From the NCBI GenBank assembly GCA_031761405.1, contig JASEVX010000007.1, positions 36,708,849-36,772,848 of the forward strand: a DNA stretch of 64,000 nucleotides, given 5' to 3'. Origin of the DNA: Serripes groenlandicus. Its lineage: Eukaryota > Mollusca > Bivalvia > Cardiida > Cardiidae. Below the pieces are notes generated by a model. The model was not told the DNA's origin and searched no databases. It saw only the letters and a program-made list of their open reading frames with translations. The position numbers were made by a program, and so were the translations under genes. This document shows, in pieces, positions 43,238 to 54,947 of this stretch (positions within the stretch are counted from its first letter, which is position 1; the number at the start of each line of letters is the position of its first letter).

Positions 43238-43832
43238 AACAAGAGGGCCAGGATGGCCCTTTAAAAAGTTCCCTCACCTGAATTATACAATGTACTGCAA
43301 TGCAAAACACATCAAGACAATTATTCTGAATGCAACCTCAACAGTGTTAACAAGATTTTCCTTCATTTGACCTAGTGATCTATATTTTTTTACCTGATAT
43401 AACCCATATTCCAACATGGACTAGATATCAACAAGACAACATTCTGACAAAGTTTCAACTTGCTCAAAGTAAAAATGTGGCCTCCGGAGTTTGAACAATA
43501 TTTTCCTTTATTGACCTAGCTTCCCAAAATGACCCAAATATTAGTTTTTGACCCTACATGACCCATATTCGAACTTGGCTTAGATATCACTTAGATAAAC
43601 ATTATGATCAAATGTCAAGCAACTGTAGCAGAGTTAACAAGATTTTCCTTCAATTTGGCCTAGTGACCTATTTTTTAACCTAACATGACCCATGTTGGAA
43701 CTTTACCTACATATCATCAAAACAAACATTCTGATAAAGTTTCAACATGCTCAAGTTGAAAATGTGGCCTCTAGAGTGTTAACAAGATTTCCATTCAATT
43801 TGGCCTAGTGACCTAGTTTTTGAACCGGCATG
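43238..43832 (+). mobile_element. ACAAG/hairpin element, GAGGGCC subfamily, 3' end missing
   Basis: AACAAGAGGGCCAGGATGGC start; its first ~200 bp match 6490-6720 closely (TTATACAATGTACTGCAATG), then three GTGACCTAG-type monomers. Ends abruptly at GAACCGGCATGG. Confidence 0.8.
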
Positions 43833-43936
43833 GATAGACACCAGCCAGTCAGTCGAAATGCAGTCCCTCTTTAACATGAATAACATGAGTTTCCTCTTCT
43901 AAATTGACATTATGGTTTCAGAGGGGATGTGCAGAA

Positions 43937-44151
43937 TTAACCTTTTACCACAATCAGACATCTTCTGACACCTTTGTAGCTGATAACTTTTGAAAACATT
44001 GTGGCAAAAGGGCAAATTTCTCAAAACAAGCAATTTCTCCTTTTGCCACAATATTTTCTTATTCAATAATTGTTCTTTATTCAAAGGGAGTTTCCATCTC
44101 TTTTACTACATCTTGCCGCAGTTTCATTGTATGTATACAGGAAAGAGTTAA
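43937..44151 (+). mobile_element. TTAA-MITE, full-length diverged copy
   Basis: TTAACCTTTTACCACAATCA left, AAACAAGCAATTTCTCC, right GTATACAGGAAAGAGTTAA. Confidence 0.82.
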
Positions 44152-44221
44152 AGAACATTTGCAAACATTACGAGCAATTTCTTCTTTTCACACTTGTGAC
44201 AGAGTGATGTTTTGTTTGTTT

Positions 44222-44462
44222 GCATTGTGTTTTACGCCAATTTTAATAATTTTTCAGATGTATTGGCGTTTCCTGGGTAAATAACCAGTTACAATACTAC
44301 TTGTTCATGCATCCTGACACTAGCCAGTCACATGCAAACCTCATAATCCTGAGCCCCAATGAGGTAAAGCCACTTCTTCAATTTTTAAAGTCTTTGGTAC
44401 ACAACCCACAACCAAGTTGGGCATTCTTCATCATCGGTCATTACACTACCGAGGCGGTATGG
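44222..44462 (-). mobile_element. tRNA-derived SINE, minus strand, decayed head
   Basis: TGTTTTACGCCAATTTTAAT and TTTTTCAGATGTATTGGCG (inverse core), CCTGACACTAGCCAGTCAC, TTAAAGTCTTTGGTACAC, ACACTACCGAGGCGGTA at the head side. Confidence 0.72.
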
Positions 44463-44689
44463 TGAAAGAATGGAATTTCCAATTTCTCAATCACGTCTTG
44501 AACCGTGACTCAGGTAAACGTTAAATAACTGTTAATTGACCTGTTAGACCAGCAACTATATTAGATTTTTCCGATGATGTTTAGATTCATCAATTGGAGT
44601 TATTTAAGCATACCATAACCGGTAAACAGTGTTCTTTTTTTCAGTTGCCTGTGTTTTGACCACACAATCAAGATGAAAAGATAGAAATG

Positions 44690-44918
44690 CTAAACATTTT
44701 TCTACATACAACAAATCCACAGCAGACAGTGAGACATCTTTGAGAAACATCGAGGCAAAAGTAAGTAAATATGATTTAGGTGACTACAGTTGAAAACAAC
44801 GTAGCAAAAGGGAAAATTGCTCCTCAGATGAACAACTACTCCTTTTGTCACAGTGTTTTCAAAAGTAATCTGCTCCCCGGTACAGATGACTCAAAATGCG
44901 TCTGCAATTGGGAAATAA
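44690..44918 (-). mobile_element. TTAA-MITE, old full-length copy
   Basis: ACATTTTTCTACATACAACA left, CCACAGCAGACAG, CTACAGTTGAAAACAACG, right AATGCGTCTGCAATTGGG. Confidence 0.65.
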
Positions 44919-45339
44919 ATAAAGAAATAACTTGATTTCTCAAAGGAATACTAGTTATAAATTATGAGCAATTCTTACAAAAATGACTATTCCCTCCATC
45001 TGGCAGTATTGGTTACTAGTGGTTATATGAGCCGATGTTACAAAAATGACCATACCCTTCGGCAGTGTTGACTTTGATTATCACCAAGGGAGAGTACTTA
45101 CTAAGACCTCGAGGTAAAACCAATACATGCAAAACCCCGTGTTTTATGATTCAATACCCCTCATTTATCTTTTTAGAATAATCTGGGGAATTCAAAAAAT
45201 TATTATTTTGTCAGTGAAGTGATTTTCTCCAATTAAGTTGGTAATGAAGGCCTCTGTGGGGACTCACTATGTGAACAATCGAAGGCTTAGTACTTTGTGT
45301 GTGGTATATATCATGTGAGCTTCGGTGGTTATTACTAAT
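44919..45339. other. Short two-copy repeat, otherwise unrecognised
   Basis: TTACAAAAATGACTATTCCC (44977-) and TTACAAAAATGACCATACCC (45039-) each followed by a GGCAGT..TTG segment; period about 62. Confidence 0.5.
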
Positions 45340-45485
45340 TTCACCTTTTCCCACAAAAACAGATGCAATTTTGACCCAGCTGCAGCAGACCATTCTTGAA
45401 AACAGTTTGTCAAAAGGAGAAATTGCTCATGATGAGCAATTTCTCCATTTTGTCCCAGGGCTTTCTACTTTAATTGATAACTAAA
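45340..45485 (+). mobile_element. TTAA-MITE, right end lost
   Basis: TTTCACCTTTTCCCACAAAA left, CTGCAGCAGACC, perfect centre ATTGCTCATGATGAGCAAT, then TTGTCCCAGGGCTTTC. Confidence 0.75.
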
Positions 45486-45603
45486 CATTCACTTGCAATA
45501 AAGAAAAAAGAAAAGAAATATTTTAACATATTTTTCTTCAAAGTCATCTTCTTCAGATATATACTGTTAAAAAGCGACTTGCATTTGTATCAAAATGCGT
45601 GTT

Positions 45604-45825
45604 TACAAGAGGAAAAGACATTCTGGTGCCTCTTTCAGCAGACAAATTTTGAAAAAATAGTGGCAAATGAAGTAATTGCTCATTACGAGCAATTTCTCCT
45701 TTTGCCATAGTGTTTTCAACTCTTTTTAATAATTAAACCCTCATTTATGGAAATTGTTCGCTTTATTGTCTATTATGTTTTTAAAGTCATCTGTGCAGAT
45801 TTGTTGTATGTGGTAAAGGCATTAA
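45604..45825 (+). mobile_element. TTAA-MITE, left terminus lost
   Basis: CATTCTGGTGCCTCTTTCAG, centre TTGCTCATTACGAGCAA, right GTATGTGGTAAAGGCATTAA. Confidence 0.78.
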
Positions 45826-46139
45826 GAAAACTTTTTGTTCAATAATTCAAACAATGCTAAGCGGTTCTGTCGGCACAGACACACCGGCAATGGCAATCAT
45901 CCTTAACAACACATTAGCCCCTTATTGTGTTTGTTCCTAATGTTTAATCAGGACGGGCGGAAAGCTCTGTCAATATTTAAATGTAATCGGGAGGGCGAGG
46001 GTAGACATATTAAACTCCCAACTCTTGTATAGAAAGCATTTATATCATACACTTTAATCTGCATTTTGTATTTGCTTTCCTCTCACAATCTAATCAAACC
46101 CTTGACTAGAGAGGTAGATAACGAGATATAACCGTAACA

Positions 46140-46258
46140 CTCACCCAAACATAGGCAAGTTCTGAGATGCAGCCGGCAGGGTTTTGGAAACATTGTGATT
46201 AAAGGAGAAATTGCTCAAAAAGAGAAGTTTCTCCTTTTACCATAATGTTTTGAAGTCA
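46140..46258 (+). mobile_element. TTAA-MITE, left part and centre
   Basis: CTCACCCAAACATAGGCAAG (worn end), GCAGCCGGCAGGGTTTTGG, centre TTGCTCAAAAAGAGAAG, TTTACCATAATGTTTTG. Confidence 0.6.
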
Positions 46259-46388
46259 ATTAAAATATATGTATTTCAGAGTATATCAAACATTAAAATA
46301 TCTAAATTATCCAGATTTTCATACTTATTGTTCCTAACAAAGACATCCCAATTCCACTTAACAGATTTTACCTTAGTTTAATAATAAT

Positions 46389-47958
46389 AACATGAGGGCC
46401 AAGATGGCCCTAAATCGATCACCTAATTGATAGTAAATTAGTAGCAAATATTTAACTGCAAATATCTGGAAAATTTTATCAGGGAGTGCAAATGAAACTG
46501 AAAGGAGTGGACACTTCTCAAGAAACAGGTTATCAGTAAAGGCCATTTATCTAGAAATCTAACAAGAACTTTAATAAGAATGGAATTATAAAGTTTTTGT
46601 CATTTTGCACCTTTCCTGATGCCGCCTTGCTGCCCTGTTTTTCAACGAAATCAATATGGCTTCAACAGTTTATTTAGAGGGTCACTTAAGAAACATTTCT
46701 ACCAAATTATCTTGCAATCGCACAAGTAGATTATGGAGGAAAAGGATTTTAAAATTTGGGTATTTTTCTCACTTTCTGATGCCGCAGCAACCAAAGTTCT
46801 CAATGGAATTTAAATCTTTGAACAATTTTGAAAGAGGACCACAAAAGGAACATTCTTGTGATGTTTTGTGGAAATTGGTCTATTGGAATGGTAGGAGTTG
46901 GTTGTCATTTGTAGCTAAAAGTTCAATTTACCCTTTTTGTGATGACGCCTGGTTGATATGATTGTGTAACCAATCAAAACGGCTTAAACAAATTAAATAG
47001 AGGATCATTACAGTAAGATTCGTATTATATTTTCTTAAAATCAGACAAACACTTTCATAAAAATGGAATTTTCAAATTTTGTCATTTTGCCCCTTTTCTG
47101 ATGCCGCCTGACTGCCATGTTTTCGACCAATCAGTATGGCTTGAACAATTTTTAAAGAGGGTCACCCAAGGAACATTTCTACCAAATTATATTTGAATCT
47201 GACAGGCAGATTCGGAGGAGAAGATTTTTAAAGTTTGGACATTTTGTCCCCTTTCTGATGCCGCAGCAACCAAAGTTCTCATTGGAATTTTAATCTTTGA
47301 ACAATTTTGAAAGAGAACCACCAAAGGAACATTCCTGTGATGTTTTGTGGTAATTGGTCTATTGGAATGGTAGGAGATGGTTGTCATTTGTAGCTAAAAG
47401 TTCAATTTACCCCTTTTGTGATGACGCCTGGTTGCTATGATTGTGTAACCAATCAAAACGGCTTAAACAAATTAAATAGAGGATCATTACAGTAAGATTC
47501 GTATTATATTTTCTTAAAATCAGACAAGCATTTGCATAAAAATGGAATTTTCAAATTTTGTCATTTTGCCCCTTTTTTGAGGCCGCCTGACTGCCATGTT
47601 TTTCGACCAATCAGTATGGCTTGAACAATTTTTATAGAGGGTCACCCAATGAACATTTCTACCAAATTATATTTGAATCTGACTGGCAGATTTGGAGGAG
47701 AAGATTTTTAAAGTTTGGACCTTTTGCCCCCTTTCTGATACCGCAGCAATCAAAGTTCTCAATGGAATTTAAATCTTTGAACAACTTTGAAAGAGGCCAA
47801 CCAGAGGAACAGTCCTGTGATGTTTCACGGAAATTGTCCTTGGAGTTTGGGAGGAGATGATGTTTAAAGCTAAAAGTTAACGCCGGACGGACGACGGACA
47901 ACGGACAAAAAGTGATTAGAATAGCTCACCTTGAGCCTTCGGCTCAGGTGATCTAAAA
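46389..47958 (+). mobile_element. ACAAG/hairpin element with a 480-bp higher-order core
   Basis: Start AACATGAGGGCCAAGATGGC and ATCGATCACCT. The core repeats at 480-481 bp (ACATTTCTACCAAATTAT near 46692, 47173, 47653). Each 480-bp unit is three diverged monomers of ~150-165 bp, each with a (GAAC/AAAC)AAxTTT-AxAGAGG block. Tail GACGGACGACGGACAACGG (47885-) and 3' hairpin GCTCACCTTGAGC-CTTCG-GCTCAGGTGATC (47926-47953). Confidence 0.87.
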
Positions 47959-48565
47959 ATGCAACCAAACTTTAAATATCAAAAGTCAACACAAAAATCT
48001 AAAATCCAACAAATTGTTAACTTTAGGTAGCTAGGTTTTGACATGGTTCCATCCGAATTGAAAGACATTTGATCACAGCAATGTAATTGCAAATATGTAA
48101 AAACATCAAAACTTAATGTTTTGATTAACTATTTTCACAATACTGATTTTTATATCAACATAATTGTAAGTTCTAAGCTGCAAGAAAAAATGCCTTAAGT
48201 TTTATTGTAACCTGTAATCAGACTTTACTTGACTTTCCCAAAAAGAAGCCTCGTAAAGGAGTTAAGGAACAATTTGGGTCTAGAAATCGTTTTCATTTAT
48301 CGCAACAATAAGAATATAGATTTTCAATTTTCTTCCATCTACTGGAAGACGACAAAATGAGTTTTTCTGACTGGTTTGCAGTCTGTAAGCGTTCTCCTTC
48401 TATTCGTCATTGTTAACTTAGTCACGTCAAATAAAAAAGAATCTTTTACAGAATCTTCTACGACATACACCATATATATAAGGGGTTTCTGGCTTACAGC
48501 ATGGTGGATTCCTCAATTAAGATGAGGCAAAAAAGGCTTACTGTGCACATGACTAGATTTCTTTG
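47959..48565. other. No recognised feature
   Basis: AT-rich without recognisable repeats or exons. Confidence 0.4.
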
Positions 48566-48822
48566 TTTGTATGGTGTTTAATCCTCTTTTAACAATGTTT
48601 CAGTTATATCACAGCATTTCCTTGGTAAGTTACCAGTTATCTAGACAACACAGAATTTATCCTAACACCGGAGAGTCAGTTATAAATGCTTACCCCACAA
48701 TCCAGAGCGCCAACGAAGGAAATCAATCCCTGCTATTTTTAAAGTCTTTGGTATGACCAGGCCAGAATTGAACCTTCAACCTCCCGCGAGCCGGACGATG
48801 TAGCACTACATCACTGAAATAG
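48566..48822 (-). mobile_element. tRNA-derived SINE, minus strand
   Basis: AACAATGTTTCAGTTATATC (inverse 3' core), CTTGGTAAGTTACCAGTTAT, CCAGAGCGCCAACGAAGGA, AGAATTGAACCTTCAACC (inverse B box), GATGTAGCACTACATCAC at the head side. Confidence 0.78.
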
Positions 48823-48927
48823 AATCATGTAAATAGGCCTGGAACAAAAAAATCATATTATCATATAAGAAATATTATTAAGGAAACAATTGCAACATGA
48901 AGAAAATTGGATGCATACTCTAGACAT

Positions 48928-49050
48928 TTTGTTAACATTGTGGGAACAGAAGAACTTGCTAATTTCTATCAATTTCTCCTTTTTCGGTAGTTTTCAAAAA
49001 TTGTCTATTGCAAAAGCATCAATAGTGGATTGTAACATGGAAGGGATTTA
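48928..49050 (-). mobile_element. TTAA-MITE, left end lost
   Basis: TTTGTTAACATTGTGGGAAC, TATCAATTTCTCC, TTTTCAAAAATTGTCTATTG, right ACATGGAAGGGATTTAA. Confidence 0.65.
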
Positions 49051-49339
49051 AAATGTTTATTCTGCAGAATCAGGTTTTCCTAAAAGATGATTGGATTGCA
49101 AAAACTAGATCGAGTATCAAAATTAAATCGCCCTTTATTTTTTGGGGGTTACCATAAACAATATTTTCAGGAATATATGCCAACTTCTTGGTTTTTGAAT
49201 TTGAAAATATGGTTCAACTACCATTTCTCTGACAACTTGACTTTTGACACATAAACAATTATTTTAACAGAACAAAATATATTCTATCAATTGTAGTTTT
49301 CTTATCTCACATTTCTTTTTTTAAATTGCTTCATGCTGA

Positions 49340-49425
49340 GCCCAGTCAGCTTAGTCAGTAGAGATACATTCTGCCAATCCAGTGGTTGTGAGTTCTAACC
49401 CGAGCTCAACCAACATTATTTCCAA
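49340..49425 (+). mobile_element. tRNA-like SINE head
   Basis: CAGCTTAGTCAGTAGAGATA (A box-like) and GTTGTGAGTTCTAACCCGAG (B box-like). The body downstream has no match to the other SINEs here. An open frame at 49435-49656 follows but shows no domain. Confidence 0.55.
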
Positions 49426-49720
49426 ATTTGGCAAATGTCAATGGGATATTTGTTTTCCATCAATGAACATTCTATTCTATGTGGTAAATTAGCCAGTTGC
49501 TTTGATAAACTGTGTACTGATGATACGAGAGAGCCAGGTAACACATGTCTAGATGAATGGACCATAATGGAGATACAACTGAACAAAACTGCTAAAGATG
49601 GCATTAGATCCATGTCAATTGAAATCTTTATTGCACAGGCATCCAAAGTCATCTGAGATATCTTCAAAAATATGCATACAAGATATTTTTTGGTATTGTT
49701 CCATCTTCCTGATAACAAGG

Positions 49721-50020
49721 TACCCGTCTTGCAACTGATCACTAGGTACCAGTCTTGCACCTGATCACTAGGTACCAGTCTTGCACCTGGTCACTAGGTA
49801 CCAGTCTTTTACCTGATCACTAGGAACCAATCCTGCACCTGATTTAAATGTACCAGTCTTGCATCTGATCACTAGGTACCAATCTTGCACCTGATACTTG
49901 GGTACCAGGCTTGCAAGTTTGAAGTGAATCTGCTAAATAGAACCAAAGCTGCACAGACGGACAGAGGACGGAGAAGTGACCCCAAAGTCTCCCTGCCTTA
50001 CAGGACAGGCAACATAAAAT
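49721..50020 (+). repeat. 26-bp minisatellite with a pearl-like tail
   Basis: About seven units of GTACCAGTCTTGCACCTGAT plus CACTAG (49721-49910), then ACAGACGGACAGAGGACGG and a small terminal hairpin CCTGCCTTACAGGACAGGC. The tail architecture copies that of the ACAAG/hairpin elements with a much shorter monomer. Confidence 0.8.
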
Positions 50021-50231
50021 GAATTCTTGGTTTTTCTCCCTGGTGATTTCTATTTGTCTCTTGCAATCCTGATTAAACATTGACAAGGAAAATAAACATT
50101 ATGTGTCTATGAGCTAATTTGATGTCCCAGTTTCTACCTGAAGCTTTGAATATTTTTAGAAAAATTAGAAAACCACATCTGATCATGCAAAAAATATTAT
50201 TTCACATAGCCACTATGTCAATGGGAATGGC

Positions 50232-51056
50232 AAACAAGAGGGCCAAGATGGCCCTAATTGGATCACCTGAGTGAAAGTATAGTATAAAATATTTAACTGC
50301 AAATATCTAGGATAATGTTATTTTCCCCTTTTCTGATGCCACCTTGCTGCCCTGTTTTTAACCAACCAATATGGCTTGAACAAATATTGTAGAGGGATAC
50401 TCAAGGAACATTTCTATAAAATTATCTTGGAAATGGACAAGCGGATTTTGGAGGAGAAGATTGTTAAAGTTTGGGCATTCTTCTCAATTTGTGATTAGTA
50501 ACCAAAGTTCTACACAGAATGTATGTCTTTGAACAATTTTGAAACAGGACCAACCACGTAACATTCCTGTAAAATTACGTTGAAATTGATCCAAATAGTT
50601 ATTTGAGGCTAAAAGTTAATTTTACCCCTTTTGTGAACCAATGAAGTAAGATTTCTATGCAATTATCTTTAAATCAGACAAGCACTTTCATAATAATGTA
50701 ATTTTTTAATAATGTAATTTTGCCCCTTTTCTGATGCAGCTTGTTGTAGTGGGTCACCCAAGGATAATTTCTACCAAATTATATTGGAATCTGACAAGCA
50801 GATTCAGAGGAGAAGAACTTTAAAGTTTGGACATTTTGCCCCCTTTCTGATGCTGCAGCAACCAAAGTTGAAGACTCAATAGAATTTAAATTTGTGAGCA
50901 ATCTTGAAAGTGGACCACCAAAGGAACATTCCTGTCAAGTTTGGTTGAAATTGGTCCTGTGGTTTAGGTGGAGATGATGTTCAAAGCTAAAAGAAAACGA
51001 CTGACGAGAGAGTGATCAGAATAGATCACCTTGAGATTTCGGCTCTGGTGATCTAA
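50232..51056 (+). mobile_element. ACAAG/hairpin element related to 46.39-47.96 kb
   Basis: AACAAGAGGGCCAAGATGGC start and GGATCACCTGA; five ~160-bp monomers; CGACTGACGAGAGAG tail; 3' hairpin GATCACCTTGAGA-TTTCG-GCTCTGGTGATC (51024-51053). Confidence 0.83.
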
Positions 51057-51086
51057 ATAGCCACCCATATTTAAAATCCTTTATGA

Positions 51087-51330
51087 AACAAGAGGGCCAT
51101 GATGATACTGCATCACTTTCCTTAGTATGTTGGTTGGATATGATTGGTTTGGGAATGTAAAGAACACTAACTACAGTCTACGATGATCAACTGGCAGCAG
51201 GCATGATTATGATCAATAACTAAAAAGGAGTGCTCTGCGGAGCACATGTGTCACCTGCACCTGCTCTGGACAAAAAAAAAGTAATCCCTAAGTGCCTACC
51301 ATGCTACGCAGGGTGACACAAAAATAGTTT
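51087..51330 (+). mobile_element. Two 5' ends of ACAAG/hairpin-type elements
   Basis: AACAAGAGGGCCATGATGAT at 51088 has lost the right arm of its hairpin and stops soon after. At about 51219 a different 5' end, GTGCTCTGCGGAGCAC (a perfect hairpin) with TGTGTCACCTGCACC, opens another truncated element. Confidence 0.6.
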
Positions 51331-51524
51331 GCCAGTCGTAAAAGACACCAAAACGTTATTACGTCACAAAAAGGCATGCTAAAAGTATAAGCAGATTTCC
51401 CCCAGTACAGCCAGAATTCTTTGACTAATCAAGAGACTTTGAACATAATTATCACAGAATCTTTTCAAATTAAAATTAGACCTATAATTGCAGAAAAAGA
51501 TTTTTCAAGTTTTCATTTTGAGCC

Positions 51525-51595
51525 ATATCTTCTTTTCTCACAATATTTCAAAGTTATCTGCTCCAAATTTGATTGTATATATAAGAAAGGGTTAA
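51525..51595 (+). mobile_element. TTAA-MITE right-end fragment
   Basis: CTTCTTTTCTCACAATATTT to ATATAAGAAAGGGTTAA. Confidence 0.65.
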
Positions 51596-51664
51596 TTTGA
51601 TGACCCTTGTGCAATTTGGCAAAATAAATGTGCATTAAAATATGTGACAAAAGCATATATTCAC

Positions 51665-52574
51665 TTAACCCTTTCCCACCTGCAGACGCTTTTTGACACA
51701 TCTGCAGTAGATAACTTTTGTAAACAAGCAAATTCATGAAATTTATATCCCCCGCTTGCAGGAAATATTGTAGGAAAATGTTGAGGTTAGGTTTAAACAT
51801 GTCAGTAGACTTTTTATTGAACATGTATTACAGGGTAAATTAAACGAACTTGGCCTAGGTTGTTACCAAGTTTGTGGCAGTTATTGCACGGAAACAGCAA
51901 GAAACGACTTTTTTTGTTAATTAAGGGACCAGAACTCCACCGAAAGTGACGATCGAACTAGGCCTAGCCCTTAAGGCATTTAACCTTGTTACCAAGTTTG
52001 AAAAAAAACGGTTTACATTTGTGGCAGTTATTGCACGGAAACAACAAGAAACAACATTTTTTGTTAAATAAAGGGCCATAACTCCACCAAATATAGTCCG
52101 CCGAAAGTGACGATCGAACTTGGCCTAGCCCTTAAGGCATTTAACCTTGTTACCAAGTTTGAAAAAAAATAATTCACATTTGTGGCAATTATTGCACGGA
52201 AACAGCATGAAACGACATTTTGTGTTAAATAAGGGGCCATAACTCCACTAAATAAAGTCCGCCGAAAGTGACGATCAAACTTGGCCTAGCCCTTAAGGCA
52301 TTTAACCTTGTTACCAAGTTTGAAAAAAAAACGGTTCATATTTGTGGCAGTTATTGCACGGAAACGAAGTGTGACAGACAGACAGACAGACAGACAGACG
52401 GACAGACGGACAGACGGACAAACCGAAATTAATAACCCCCCTTTTTTTCTTCGAAAAAGCGGGGGATAATAATGTGGCAAAAGGATTAATTGCTCTTTTC
52501 ATAAATGTATTTATATTTATAGGATTTTCTATGTATTCAAAGTTGTCTGCTGTATGTACGTGGGAAAGGATTAA
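51665..52574 (+). mobile_element. TTAA-MITE split by an ACAAG/hairpin element
   Basis: TTAACCCTTTCCCACCTGCA (51665) to AACTTTTGTAAAC, resuming at about 52472 with ATGTGGCAAAAGGATTAATT and ending ACGTGGGAAAGGATTAA. Both halves carry the same orientation signature and meet at CTTTTGAAAACA/TTGTGGCAAAAGG. Confidence 0.83.
51733..52472 (+). mobile_element. ACAAG/hairpin element, CCCCCGC subfamily, nested in a MITE
   Basis: ACAAGCAAATTCATGAAATT start, the same 5' end as 38117. Three ~161-bp monomers (GGCCTAGCCCTTAAGGCATT at 51961, 52122, 52283). A (GACA)n/(GACG)n tail at 52375-52424. 3' hairpin CCCCC...CTTCG...GCGGGGG, then ATAATAA. Confidence 0.86.
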
Positions 52575-52637
52575 AACATATTAAGGTAGCATCTAAAGCC
52601 TGTACCATAAGACATTCCACATTATTCAGTGCTTTTG

Positions 52638-52830
52638 ATTTTAACACATTTTGAAACATCTGCTGTAGACAACTTTTGAAAACATTGCAGCAAAAAGGAG
52701 ATTGCTCACAATTTCTCCTTTTGCCTCTTTTCAATATATATACTAACATATACAGCTTTTCTTTCATAAATTTGCTCAGATGTTTTTAAAGTCATCTGCT
52801 GCTGATTTATTGTATGTGGGAAAACGTTAA
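52638..52830 (+). mobile_element. TTAA-MITE, diverged copy
   Basis: TTTAACACATTTTGAAACAT left (worn), AGGAGATTGCTCACAATTTC centre, right GTATGTGGGAAAACGTTAA. Confidence 0.78.
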
Positions 52831-53364
52831 ATAAGGCCCATTTTGAGTTAAAGAACCATCAAGATATCAAGTATTTGAAACATGTGCATGTTATGTATAA
52901 GAGATCAGATATATGATAAAGCCTGGATGATAAATCAACAAAGAGTATGGGTTACATATCAAGTAGCACCCAACACTGACAAGTTCAGGGTATTTTTATA
53001 TCAGTTAATTTTTCATCCATGTCAGAAACAAGCTCATTTGATTCTCATAATTCCTTACCATTTGCATACCAACGGCTTAATGCAAATCAGTTATAACTAT
53101 ATCTTTGTAAATGGTGTAGTTACAGCTTTTTTTACAATATAAGATCACAATTTACAACCTTTTTATCTATTCTTCATGTGTCAAAAAAGTTCATGAACAT
53201 TAAAAAGAGGGTATATTTTTCAAATTCCAAATTGAAAACATCTGAACAAAAGAATATACCCTTATTTTCTTTTTTTACATGGTCAGTTATTGTAACTGTT
53301 TAACAGTTTTCAGTTTCATGAACTATCAAAAGACAAGTTTTAAGTTTATAAATAATTAAAATTA
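52831..53364. other. No recognised feature
   Basis: AT-rich. Open frame 52882-53142 shows no domain. Confidence 0.4.
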
Positions 53365-54945
53365 GAGATTGCTTTTTTGAAAAAGCGCTTGTCTCCCCAT
53401 TTGTGTGGTCGTAGGGGAGGAAAAGAAATGATGGAGATGAAATTTTTAGTTTTGGACTGGAGATGAAGCAACAGTGACAATCCTCAGTTATTGAGCGGAA
53501 ACCATTTTTCAGCTGAGGGTTACCATGACCTTGGTCTTTGACCTAGTGACCTCAAAATCAATAGGGGTCATTTGCTGCTGGTGACCAACCTGCACACCAA
53601 GTATGAAGTTCCTGGGCCCAAGCAATCTTCAGTTATTGAGCGGAAACCATTTTTCAGCCAAAGGTCACCGCAACCTTGACCTTTGACCTACTGACATCAA
53701 AATCAATAGGGGTCATCTACAGGTTAGGACCAAGCTGCACACCAAGTATGAAGTTCCTGGGTATAAGCGTTCTTGAGTTATTGAGTAAAATACATTTTTC
53801 GACTGAAGGTTATCGTGACCTTCGCCATTTGACCTTGTGACCTCAAAATCAAACAAATTCAATAAAGGTCATTTACTGTTTAGGACCAACCTGCACACCA
53901 GGTATGAAGTTCCTCAACATAAGCATTCTTTAGTTATTGAGAGGAAACCATTTTTCAGCTGAAGGTTACCATGACCTTGACCTTTAAGCTAGTGACCTCA
54001 AAATCAATAGGGGTCATCTACTGGTGGTGACCAACCTGCACACCAAGTATTAACTTTCATGGCCAAAGCATTCTACAGTTATTAAGCAAAAACAATGTTT
54101 CAGCTCATTGTCACTGTGACCTTTCAGCTCAAGGTCACTGTGACCTTGACTTTGACCTCAAAATTAATAGGGTCTTCTACTGGGCATGGCCAACCTGCAT
54201 ACCATAGTATGGAGTTCCTCGGCCCAAGCATTCTTCAGTTATTAGGCGGAAACCATTTTTTACCTCACACGGTCACCATGACCTTGACCTTTGACCTTCT
54301 GACATCAAAATCAATAGAAGTCATCTACTGGTCATGACCAACCTGCATACCAAGTATGAAGATCCTACGCCCAAGAGTTCTTCAGTTATTGAGCGGACAC
54401 AAGTGTGATAGATGTGACCTTGACCACTGTGACCTTGACCTTTAACTTAGTGACCTTAAAATTAATAGGGGTCATTTGCTGGTGGTGACCAACCTGCACA
54501 TCAAGTATGAAGTTCCTGGGCCCAAGCAATAACTATTTATCAGCTCATTGTCACTGTGACCTTTCAAGCTCATGGTCACTGTGACCTTGACTTTAGACGT
54601 ACTGACCTCAAAATCAATAGGGGTCTTCTACTAGGCATGGCCAACCTGCATACCAAGTATGGAGTTCCTCAGCCAAAGCGTTCTTCAGTTATTGAGCGGA
54701 AACCATTTTTTACCTCACAAGGTCACCATAACCTTGACCTTTGACCTTCTGTTATCAAAATCAATAGGGGTCAGCTACTGGTTATGACCAACCTGCATAC
54801 CAAGTATGAAGTTCCTACGCCCAAGCGTTCTTCAGTTATTGAGAGGAAACAAGTGTGACAGACGGAAGGACGGAAGGAAGGAAGGACGGACGGAACGGGC
54901 AAAAACAATATGTCACCCCCATGTTATGGGGGAGACATAATGAAT
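53365..54945 (+). mobile_element. ACAAG/hairpin class, GTCTCCCC subfamily, full-length
   Basis: GATTGCTTTTTTGAAAAAGC start, GTCTCCCCAT near 53391 inverse to ATGGGGGAGAC at 54926-54936. About nine ~150-bp monomers (GACCTTGACCTTTGACCT, TTCAGTTATTGAGCGGAAAC). GACGGAAGGACGGAAGG tail (54860-54893). Confidence 0.86.
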
Positions 54946-54947
54946 CC

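Noticed and set aside
47187..47860. Short open frames on both strands of 46.4-47.9 kb as conserved small proteins
   Set aside because: They recur because the 480-bp unit recurs; frames are not kept between units and indels break them.
49435..49656. A 73-residue plus-strand protein
   Set aside because: It lies directly after a tRNA-like SINE head and shows no recognised domain; more likely part of a repeat body.
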